5,576 nucleotides of DNA from the NCBI GenBank assembly GCA_021324035.1, contig JAJPJU010000116.1:1-5576 (forward strand). Reading direction: 5' to 3'. This DNA is from Spartobacteria bacterium. Lineage in GTDB: Bacteria > Verrucomicrobiota > Verrucomicrobiia > Chthoniobacterales > UBA10450. Of the stretch, positions 1 to 5,330 are shown piece after piece. Each line of letters opens with the position of its first letter. The stretch's first letter is position 1. The position numbers and the translations under genes are program-made. A model generated the notes under the pieces. The model did not search any database and was not told where the DNA came from. It worked only from the letters and a program-made list of their open reading frames with translations.

Positions 1-113
1 ATGATCAGTGATTTAATTTTCATATCTTGAATTAGAAACATCTGCTGTGTGAAAAGGTTACAAAAAAAGGCAGCTAGCCATTTCGGTCATGCACGCTTTA
101 TTCGTTCTCTTCG
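1..113. other. AT-rich leader upstream of proS, no gene
   Basis: This stretch is clearly richer in A and T than the genes and has no credible open frame. The longest reading from the ATG at position 1 stops after nine codons. It probably holds the proS promoter. A TTGAAT at 27-32 resembles a -35 box, but nothing like TATAAT lies 16-18 bases downstream, so I do not call a promoter. A run of seven A residues lies around 61-67, followed by GGCAGCTAGCC, which can form only a three-base-pair stem. Confidence 0.5.
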
Positions 114-1634
114 ATGACCACGAGTGAAAAAAACGCAATCAGCCCGCGCCGAAGCGAAGATTTCCCGGAGTGGTATCAGCAGGTGATCCGCGCAGCGGAG
201 TTGGCGGAGCCGAGCGACGTCCGCGGTTGCATGGTGATTCGGCCGTGGGGTTACGGGATTTGGGAAAATATGCAGCGCCAGCTGGATGCGATGTTTCGGG
301 CGACCGGTCACCGCAATGCTTATTTTCCGTTATTTATTCCCCTGAGTTATTTCGCGAAGGAAGCGGAGCACGTCGAAGGCTTTGCCAAAGAATGCGCCGT
401 TGTCACCCACACAAGACTCGAAGCAGGCCCGGATGGAAAATTGAAACCGGGAAGCCCGCTGAATGAGCCACTCGTGGTGCGACCGACTTCGGAAACAATT
501 ATTGGCGCGAGCTATGCGAAATGGGTCCAATCCTATCGCGATCTACCGATCCTGATTAATCAGTGGGCTAATGTAGTTCGTTGGGAGATGCGGCCGCGTT
601 TGTTTTTACGAACCACGGAATTTTTGTGGCAGGAAGGGCATACCGTGCATGAAACCGAAGCGGAGGCGCGCGAAGAGACCTCCCGAATGCTCGGCGTTTA
701 TGAATCGTTCGCGCAGGATTATTGCGCGATTCCCGTTTTCGCCGGCGAAAAATCCGAGAGCGAGAAATTTCCGGGAGCTGTCCAGACGTTGTCGATTGAA
801 GCGATGGTGCAGGACCGGAAAGCGATCCAGGCCGGCACTTCCCATTTTCTCGGACAAAATTTCGCCAAGGCGAGCGGGATCCAATTTCAAAACCGCGAAG
901 GGAGGCAGGAATACGGCTGGACTACGAGCTGGGGCATGACCACTCGAATGGTCGGCACCGTGGTCATGATGCACAGCGATGACGACGGACTTGTTTTGCC
1001 GCCGCGGATCGCGCCGGAGCAAATCGTGATTCTGCCGATCACCCCGAAGGAAGAAACGCGCCCGAAGGTGTTGGAGGTTTGCGATGCGCTCGCGCTCCAA
1101 TTGCGCGGAAAACGTTTCGCCGACGCGCCAATCGAAGTGGAAGTGGATAAGCGTGATTTGGGCGGAGGCGTCAAAAATTGGGAGTGGATCAAAAAAGGTG
1201 TCCCAATCCGGGTTGAGATCGGTCCGCGCGATTTGGAGAAGAATTCCGTCGCGGTGTCGCGGCGCGACCAGCCGATCAAATCCAAAGAATTTATGTCGAT
1301 TCAGGAATTCGCGGCCAATGCTTCGGAAATGCTGATGTCGATCCAGAATAATCTCTACCAGCGCGCGAAAAAGTTTCAGGAGGAAAACACGCGAGTGATT
1401 GATTCGAAGGATGAGTTTTACGATTTCTTTACAGCGAAGAATGCAAATAAGGCGGAGATCCACGGCGGTTTCGCGCTCGCCCACTGGAACGGTTCACGAA
1501 AAGTCGAAGAGCAGATCAAGAACGACCTGAAGGTAACCGTCCGAGTAGTTCCATTTGGCAAAGGCGAACCGGGCAAATGCATTTTCACCGGCGAACCGAG
1601 CCCGAAGCGTGTTGTGTGGGCGAAATCCTACTGA
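114..1634 (+). CDS. proS: Prolyl-tRNA synthetase, archaeal/eukaryote-like type (ProS type 3)
   Basis: This cytoplasmic class II aminoacyl-tRNA synthetase activates proline with ATP and charges tRNA-Pro. The 506-residue protein has the length and layout of the short type, without the inserted editing domain of the E. coli form. Visible landmarks are the motif 1 region ending in FPLFIPLS (71-78), the proline-site RPTSE (123-127), motif 2 RWEMRPRLFLRTTEF (156-170) followed by WQEGHT, GTSHFLGQNF (241-250), and motif 3 around GTVVMMHSDDDG (281-292). The anticodon-binding domain follows from about 300 to 400. The C-terminal domain ends in AKSY, matching the conserved terminal tyrosine of this type. 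The zinc site is degenerate: only Cys489 remains where zinc-binding relatives carry four cysteines. The ATG at 114 gives a normal N-terminus leading into the conserved FPEWY (17-21). No Shine-Dalgarno motif precedes it. Identification is very secure. Confidence 0.98.
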   Translation: MTTSEKNAISPRRSEDFPEWYQQVIRAAELAEPSDVRGCMVIRPWGYGIWENMQRQLDAMFRATGHRNAYFPLFIPLSYFAKEAEHVEGFAKECAVVTHTRLEAGPDGKLKPGSPLNEPLVVRPTSETIIGASYAKWVQSYRDLPILINQWANVVRWEMRPRLFLRTTEFLWQEGHTVHETEAEAREETSRMLGVYESFAQDYCAIPVFAGEKSESEKFPGAVQTLSIEAMVQDRKAIQAGTSHFLGQNFAKASGIQFQNREGRQEYGWTTSWGMTTRMVGTVVMMHSDDDGLVLPPRIAPEQIVILPITPKEETRPKVLEVCDALALQLRGKRFADAPIEVEVDKRDLGGGVKNWEWIKKGVPIRVEIGPRDLEKNSVAVSRRDQPIKSKEFMSIQEFAANASEMLMSIQNNLYQRAKKFQEENTRVIDSKDEFYDFFTAKNANKAEIHGGFALAHWNGSRKVEEQIKNDLKVTVRVVPFGKGEPGKCIFTGEPSPKRVVWAKSY

Positions 1635-1635
1635 G

Positions 1636-1767
1636 CTAAGATCGCTTTAATTCGAAAACGATCGGCTGTCTGGGGCGTTGCGGTTTATCGGGGCGGCTGC
1701 CTTTTACCATCCGAAAGATTTCGCCGCCTTCGTTTGCCAAGGGAACCAATTTCGCCGACGGAGACAT
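1636..1767 (-). CDS. Possible small protein, 43 residues, unknown function
   Basis: On the minus strand an ATG at 1767-1765 opens a frame that ends at TAG (1638-1636). The product would be 43 residues, strongly basic and proline-rich near its end: it begins MSPSAKLVPLANEGGEIF and ends RQPIVFELKRS. An in-frame GTG at 1806 would give 56 residues, and a TGA closes the frame just above that. The ORF fits its gap neatly: its stop lies one base past the proS stop in convergent orientation, and its start leaves 62 bases before the divergent glutaredoxin gene. A TAGTAT at 1783-1778, ten bases before the ATG, resembles a -10 box. No Shine-Dalgarno motif is present, but none is seen at the secure genes either. 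I recognise no family. A chance open frame of this length is quite possible in a 195-base gap. Confidence 0.35.
   Translation of the reverse strand: MSPSAKLVPLANEGGEIFRMVKGSRPDKPQRPRQPIVFELKRS
1640..1663 (+). terminator. Weak stem-loop just after proS stop
   Basis: GATCG (1640-1644) pairs with CGATC (1659-1663). After one mismatch, TTT (1646-1648) pairs with AAA (1655-1657), leaving a six-base loop. It begins six bases after the proS stop, where a terminator would be expected. No T-run follows, so it is not a canonical intrinsic terminator. If the small minus-strand ORF is real, the structure lies within its last codons. Confidence 0.2.
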
Positions 1768-1791
1768 GCGCGGCCAAATACTACTGACCTG

Positions 1792-1821
1792 TTGACGTTG
1801 GAACACGAACTCGTTTATTTC
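1792..1821 (+). promoter_or_regulatory. Possible promoter of the glutaredoxin operon
   Basis: TTGACG (1792-1797) matches five of six bases of a sigma-70 -35 box. TATTTC (1816-1821) lies 18 bases on and matches only three of six -10 positions. If used, transcription would start near 1828, almost at the ATG at 1830, which would give a nearly leaderless message. That fits the missing Shine-Dalgarno motif. The weak -10 match keeps this tentative. Confidence 0.25.
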
Positions 1822-1829
1822 CGCTGCTC

Positions 1830-2075
1830 ATGGAATTAAAGCTTTATAGCCGCGAATGGTGTTCGTGGTGCATCGATGCCAAGGAATATTTGGAGGCACA
1901 CGGCTATAGGTTCGTAGAGATCGACGTCGGAGAAGACCGGCAGGCTTACGAGGAGATGAAGCAGCTTTCGGAGCAAACCTATGTGCCGACCTTTGTTGCC
2001 GGCGATCACGTGCTTGCCAATTTTGACACCGATCAACTTGAGAGGTTCCTGACTGAGCACGAAATCCAGCCCTGA
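1830..2075 (+). CDS. Glutaredoxin-family thiol-disulfide protein
   Basis: This 81-residue protein is a minimal glutaredoxin/NrdH-like thioredoxin fold, expected in the cytoplasm as a thiol-disulfide reductant. It opens with the first beta strand MELKLYS, then the redox motif W-C-S-W-C with Cys11 and Cys14. The second strand follows at YRFVEIDV (26-33). YVPTF (51-55) supplies the cis-proline, Pro53, that faces the active site. The last helix carries DTDQLERFL (66-74). Two features differ from textbook glutaredoxins: the motif is CSWC rather than CPYC, and the usual Gly-Gly near the glutathione site is replaced by Ala-Asn (63-64). The reductant and partner therefore cannot be named. The start at 1830 places the first beta strand directly at the N-terminus, as is normal. 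No Shine-Dalgarno motif is visible. The stop overlaps the next start, so the two genes are probably co-translated. Confidence 0.93.
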   Translation: MELKLYSREWCSWCIDAKEYLEAHGYRFVEIDVGEDRQAYEEMKQLSEQTYVPTFVAGDHVLANFDTDQLERFLTEHEIQP

Positions 2076-2890
2076 TGTTATTTAAGCTTTTCATCCTCCT
2101 CGGGGTGGGAGTTCTCGCCGTCGCGCTCCGCAGTTTTCAAAGTTCATTTTCCCAAAAGTCCGGCGCGGCCGCGATTCTGGTCGTTTCCTATTTGTTCGTT
2201 TATTTTATTTCGGACAGTCACATTCTGGGGGCTGCCGCCGCCGCCGCCTGGTTCTTTCTTCCGTGGGTGGAAATTCTTACCCGGATTCGCGCACTGCGGC
2301 TGCCAAAGGAAAAGCAGCTCCGGCCGAAATCGCCGCCGTCGAGCGACACTTTTCCGACGTTGAACGAGATCACCCGTGAGATCGAAAACGAAGGCTTCGC
2401 CCATATCAACGACGCCGGCTGGGATTGGGAAGATTATCGGCAATTCTTCCGGCTCTTTTACAAAGCGGAAGATCGGGCCCAGGCGACGATTTGCCTGAAC
2501 GAACAACACGATCTCGCCTTTTACTATTTGCGAATTTCATCGCGCGCGAGGAGCGGGATCATTTGGACAACCTGGAATTATCCGTTGTCGTATGGATTGA
2601 AATTAACCCCGCAGTTCCGGATTAACCGGCAACGGCCGGACCAGACTTTCTGGCAGCTCTACCAGAGTCACCGCGCGTTTTTGCGGAAGAACAATGTCCA
2701 GATCGACGCGATCGAGCCACTGGACGAAGAAAAGATCGAGAAGGAAATGGAGCGCGACCTGAGGGAACAGATTGCCCACAACATTCACAAGGGCGTATTG
2801 AAACCGACGCCCGAGGGCGACGTAAAATATTCCTGGCGCGGGATGATCTATCTCTGGTGCCAGTTCTTGCTGGATCTCGTTAGGCTCTGA
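2075..2890 (+). CDS. Membrane-anchored protein of unknown function, 271 residues
   Basis: I do not recognise this family. The N-terminus has three hydrophobic stretches, at about residues 2-19, 31-47 and 50-67. The third contains six consecutive alanines (53-58), encoded by GCT and five GCC codons. A basic, proline-rich linker (about 68-92) leads to a soluble domain of roughly 175 residues. That domain is rich in aromatic residues and charge, with WDWEDYRQFFRLFYK (116-130), NEQHDLAFYYLRIS (142-155) and a charged helix at about 215-237 (DEEKIEKEMERDLREQIAH). Most positive charge lies directly after the third segment, suggesting a cytoplasmic domain. Only one non-terminal cysteine (140) and one near the end (262) are present, so it is not an obvious disulfide partner. 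The ATG at 2075 overlaps the glutaredoxin stop as TGATG, implying translational coupling and perhaps a shared task. The reading frame is intact and has normal codon use. Confidence 0.85.
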   Translation: MLFKLFILLGVGVLAVALRSFQSSFSQKSGAAAILVVSYLFVYFISDSHILGAAAAAAWFFLPWVEILTRIRALRLPKEKQLRPKSPPSSDTFPTLNEITREIENEGFAHINDAGWDWEDYRQFFRLFYKAEDRAQATICLNEQHDLAFYYLRISSRARSGIIWTTWNYPLSYGLKLTPQFRINRQRPDQTFWQLYQSHRAFLRKNNVQIDAIEPLDEEKIEKEMERDLREQIAHNIHKGVLKPTPEGDVKYSWRGMIYLWCQFLLDLVRL

Positions 2891-2897
2891 CGAGATC
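2873..2897 (+). terminator. Hairpin over the stop codon of the membrane-protein gene
   Basis: GATCTCGTTAG (2873-2883) pairs with 2887-2897 across a three-base GCT loop. Ten of the eleven pairs are Watson-Crick and the other is a U-G wobble. The TGA stop (2888-2890) lies within the downstream arm. The position suits transcription termination or 3' end protection of the glutaredoxin operon. The following bases contain only a short TTT several bases downstream, so it is at best an atypical intrinsic terminator. Confidence 0.4.
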
Positions 2898-2908
2898 GAG
2901 AACTTTCT

Positions 2909-3009
2909 GATTTAACGATTTAGCCATTTAATGATTTAGCGAATGGAAGAAGGGAACCGGCGTTTTCCTAAAATCGTTAAATCTCTAAATCACTAAATCG
3001 TTAAATTCT
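2909..3009. repeat. Inverted array of TAAATCNN octamers between convergent genes
   Basis: Two clusters of an eight-base unit face each other. The left cluster (2909-2940) has four copies of GATTTANC or close variants. The right cluster (2970-3009) has about five copies of TAAATCNN, its complement. The two form an imperfect palindrome: 2910-2942 against 2974-3006, with 28 of 33 positions complementary. The spacer of 31 bases (2943-2973) is mixed and contains AGGGAACCGGCG. The right edge abuts the frr stop codon (3012-3010), so the element fills nearly the whole gap between the converging operons. It could act as a bidirectional terminator or protein-binding array, or be a miniature repetitive element; the sequence alone does not decide. 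No T-run follows either arm. Confidence 0.85.
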
Positions 3010-3570
3010 TCACACTTTCATGATTTCAGTTTCTTTGTGCTTGAGATGATCGTCGATTGATTTGATGAAGCGGTCGGTCAGTTTCTGAATCTCGTCTTCG
3101 ACGTCGCGCATTTCGTCTTCACTGATTCCGCCGCCGGTTTTGAGCTTTTTGGCTTCATCCAAGGCACTTCGCCGATTACTGCGAACACGAACCCGCGCTT
3201 CCTCCGCCATTTTGCTCAGGGATTTCGCCAATTCTTTTCGTCGTTCCTCGGACAGCTCGGGAATTGGCAATCGAATGATTTTTCCATCGACCGCCGGTGT
3301 GATCCCAATCTTGGATTCTTTCAGGGCGCGCTCAATGTCCTGAACGGTGCCCGCGTCGAATGGCTGCAAGACCAGCAAACGGGATTCGGGCGTGGTGATC
3401 AGCGCCAGCTGTTTTAGCTTCATCGTCGATCCGTAGGCCTGGACGTCGATATTTTCGACCAGCGCGGGCGAGGCTTTGCCGGTACGCACGCCTGAAAATT
3501 CGTGCACCAGATAGTCGACGCTTTTTTCCATCGACATTTCGCTCTCCAAAAGAATGTCGTCTCTGTTCAT
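3010..3570 (-). CDS. frr: Ribosome recycling factor
   Basis: Ribosome recycling factor acts with EF-G in the cytoplasm to split the post-termination 70S ribosome so that subunits can be reused. The 186-residue product is almost the same length as the E. coli protein. It shows the family landmarks throughout: VRTGKASPALVENI (28-41) in the first long helix, the hinge and beta domain with YGSTMKLKQLA (46-56), and LPIPELSEERRKEL (101-114). The arginine-rich RVRVRSNRR (126-134) corresponds to the ribosome-contacting helix. ISEDEMRDVEDEIQKLTDRFI (149-169) fits helix 3. The start at 3570 gives a collinear N-terminus. It lies 12 bases after the pyrH stop, so the two are very probably co-transcribed. 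The leader before its ATG is AT-rich and has no Shine-Dalgarno motif. Identification is very secure. Confidence 0.98.
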   Translation of the reverse strand: MNRDDILLESEMSMEKSVDYLVHEFSGVRTGKASPALVENIDVQAYGSTMKLKQLALITTPESRLLVLQPFDAGTVQDIERALKESKIGITPAVDGKIIRLPIPELSEERRKELAKSLSKMAEEARVRVRSNRRSALDEAKKLKTGGGISEDEMRDVEDEIQKLTDRFIKSIDDHLKHKETEIMKV

Positions 3571-3582
3571 GTGTTTAAATTT

Positions 3583-4323
3583 TTACTTCGTCTCCGGCTC
3601 GTCGCAAACCAGCGTGCCTACTTTTCGCCCGAGCACCGCATCGCGCAGGATCCCCGGTTTGTACATGTCGAACACGACGATTGGAATCTTGTTGTCCATA
3701 CAAAGGCTGAACGCAGTCGAATCCATTACTTGCAGACGCTTGCTTAGGGCTTCAGTGAAACTGATTCGGTCGAAACGTTTTGCATTCGGATCTTTGATCG
3801 GATCGCGATCGTAGACACCGTCGACTTTGGTTGCTTTCAAAATTACGTCAGCGCCAATTTCGCTCGCGCGCAATGCTGCAGTGGTGTCAGTGGAGAAGTA
3901 AGGATTGCCCGTGCCGGCGGCGAAAATTACCACCCGACCAAGCTCAAGATGGCGAACGGCCCGCCCCAGAATGAACGGCTCAGCCACATTTTTCATTTCA
4001 ATGGCCGTCTGGACGCGCGCTTCGACGCCCGCTTTGGTCAGGGTGCTGCGAAGCGCGAGCCCGTTGATCACCGTCGCCAGCATTCCCATGTAATCGGCGG
4101 TCGTGCGATCCATTCCGCGAACTGCTGCCGACGAGCCGCGCCAGATGTTGCCGCCTCCGATGACAATCGCGATCTGGACGCCGAGCTGATTCACTTCCTT
4201 TATCCGCTCCGCGATTTCGCGCACCACGGCGGGCGAGATATTTTCACGCGCGCCGCGCTCCTGAAGCGCTTCGCCGCTCAATTTGAGGATCACGCGTTTA
4301 TAGGCTGGCGCCTCGGTTTTCAT
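3583..4323 (-). CDS. pyrH: UMP kinase (uridylate kinase)
   Basis: PyrH phosphorylates UMP to UDP with ATP in the pyrimidine nucleotide pathway. It belongs to the amino-acid-kinase fold and is typically hexameric and regulated by GTP and UTP. The 246-residue protein shows KLSGE (14-18) at the phosphate site, GGGNIWRG (56-63), DRTTADYMGMLATVIN (72-87) for UMP binding, GTGNPYFSTDTTAALRASE (137-155), KATKVDGVYDRDP (163-175) and MDSTAF (200-205). All key motifs are intact and the length is typical. The ATG at 4323 leaves a short N-terminal tail before the first beta strand KRVILKLSG. No Shine-Dalgarno motif precedes it. It is followed closely by frr, as in many bacteria. The usual upstream partner tsf is absent; fmt ends 100 bases upstream instead. 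Confidence 0.98.
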   Translation of the reverse strand: MKTEAPAYKRVILKLSGEALQERGARENISPAVVREIAERIKEVNQLGVQIAIVIGGGNIWRGSSAAVRGMDRTTADYMGMLATVINGLALRSTLTKAGVEARVQTAIEMKNVAEPFILGRAVRHLELGRVVIFAAGTGNPYFSTDTTAALRASEIGADVILKATKVDGVYDRDPIKDPNAKRFDRISFTEALSKRLQVMDSTAFSLCMDNKIPIVVFDMYKPGILRDAVLGRKVGTLVCDEPETK

Positions 4324-4423
4324 CGCAGGCCAAATGAAACGCGAGGATATCGGTCTTGGAAAGTCAAAACCTGCAGCCGCCGCCCCGGGGAGCCGCCTTC
4401 ATCTCGAATCACACAGTCTTGCC
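4324..4423 (-). other. Gap between fmt and pyrH, no gene
   Basis: The gap contains a GC-rich patch (about 4377-4397) with the palindrome CCCCGGGG (4383-4390) and two copies of GGCGGCT on the minus strand. The longest ATG-led reading there encodes only twelve residues. A TTGACT occurs on the minus strand, but TATCCT follows after only twelve bases, so I do not call a promoter. A separate pyrH-frr promoter remains possible given the spacing. Confidence 0.4.
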
Positions 4424-5323
4424 CTATCGATTTTGGCCGCGCAGGAATTCGGCGGTGGACATTCGTTTTTTCCCCTCGAGTTGAACTTCAGTCAGGGACA
4501 AGGCGCGATCCGCTGCCGCGATCACTAACTCCGGGCCGCGTTTGAGGATTTCTCCCGGCTTGCCGCCAGCATCTGCAATCCTTGCGGAGAAAATCTTTAG
4601 CTTTTGCTTGTTGAATTCGGTGAATGCGCCGGGCCACGGATTGTAGGCGCGCACTTTACGTTCGATGTCTTCGGCTGGTTCGTTCCAAGCGATCCGTCCG
4701 GCTTCGCGATCCAGTTTCGGCGCGTAGGTAGCGTGCTCTTTATCCTGGGGGATGCGCGGCGCCGTTCCGGCTGCGATCATCTCCAACGCGGCCAGCAACG
4801 CATCCGGTGCGACTTCGGCCAGCCGATCGTGCAACGATCCGCCGGTATCGGTGGGGGCGATGTCGATTTTCCGTTCGAGCAAGATATCTCCGGTGTCCAG
4901 GCCTTCATCGACGTACATGACTGTGATGCCGGTTTCGCGATCGCCGGTTGCGATTGCGGCCTGAATTGGTGCGGCTCCGCGCCATCGCGGCAGAATCGAT
5001 GCGTGAAGATTCAGGCAAGCCAGTTTGGGAATCTCGAGAACAGCGCGCGGCAAGATTTGTCCATAAGCCATCACGACGATCACATCCGGCGCGAGACGGC
5101 GAATTTCTTCGATCGCTCTTGGCTCTTTGATCTTCACCGGCTGTAAGATCGGCACTTTGTCGCGAGACAGCGCGGCTTTAATAGGCGGCGCCGTGATTTT
5201 TTGTTCGCGACCGGCGGGCTTGTCCGGTTGCGTAACTACACCAACAAGTTCCTGCCTGGATTGTTGAAGAGCGCGCAGTGTCGGTACGCCAATCTCGCCC
5301 GTGCCGATGAAAACGATCCGCAT
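4424..5323 (-). CDS. fmt: Methionyl-tRNA formyltransferase
   Basis: Fmt transfers a formyl group from 10-formyltetrahydrofolate to Met-tRNA(fMet), preparing the initiator tRNA for bacterial translation. The 299-residue product starts with the nucleotide-like fold MRIVFIGTGEIGVPTLRAL. The folate and tRNA loop QPDKPAGR (32-39) is present. The catalytic region includes LNLHASILPRWRGAAPIQ (104-121), with Asn105 and His107, and the catalytic aspartate is Asp143 in DEGLDTGDI (139-147). The C-terminal OB-like tRNA-binding domain is recognisable from YAPKLDREAGRI (200-211) through NPWPGAF (228-234). The length is slightly below the E. coli enzyme, with no missing domain. The start at 5323 is seven bases after the stop of the upstream zinc-ribbon-like gene, so the two are probably in one operon. 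There is no Shine-Dalgarno motif; translational coupling may help initiation. Confidence 0.98.
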   Translation of the reverse strand: MRIVFIGTGEIGVPTLRALQQSRQELVGVVTQPDKPAGREQKITAPPIKAALSRDKVPILQPVKIKEPRAIEEIRRLAPDVIVVMAYGQILPRAVLEIPKLACLNLHASILPRWRGAAPIQAAIATGDRETGITVMYVDEGLDTGDILLERKIDIAPTDTGGSLHDRLAEVAPDALLAALEMIAAGTAPRIPQDKEHATYAPKLDREAGRIAWNEPAEDIERKVRAYNPWPGAFTEFNKQKLKIFSARIADAGGKPGEILKRGPELVIAAADRALSLTEVQLEGKKRMSTAEFLRGQNR

Positions 5324-5330
5324 TTGCGGC

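Noticed and set aside
60..90. Terminator-like A-run next to GGCAGCTAGCC, read on the minus strand
   Set aside because: The stem has only three base pairs, and no minus-strand gene ends there.
606..1484. Long minus-strand open frame of 292 codons opposite proS
   Set aside because: It lies entirely antisense to an unambiguous synthetase. Its product is rich in Arg, His, Asp and Phe in the way mirrored coding sequence usually is, and has no recognisable motif.
1692..1728. GGCGGC/GCCGCC pairing enclosing a small CGAA/TTCG hairpin
   Set aside because: The stems are short and GC-rich words are common. The region is better explained, if at all, by the small minus-strand ORF, and no riboswitch or RNA family is recognisable.
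4340..4375. TTGACT on the minus strand before pyrH as a -35 box
   Set aside because: The only -10-like word, TATCCT, is twelve bases away, too close for a sigma-70 promoter.
3949..4545. Plus-strand open frame of 198 codons across pyrH and the end of fmt
   Set aside because: It runs antisense to two securely identified genes, and its translation shows no family features. The openness follows from codon bias on the other strand.
4604..5146. Plus-strand open frame of 180 codons opposite fmt
   Set aside because: It is the antisense shadow of conserved Fmt sequence and has no independent support.
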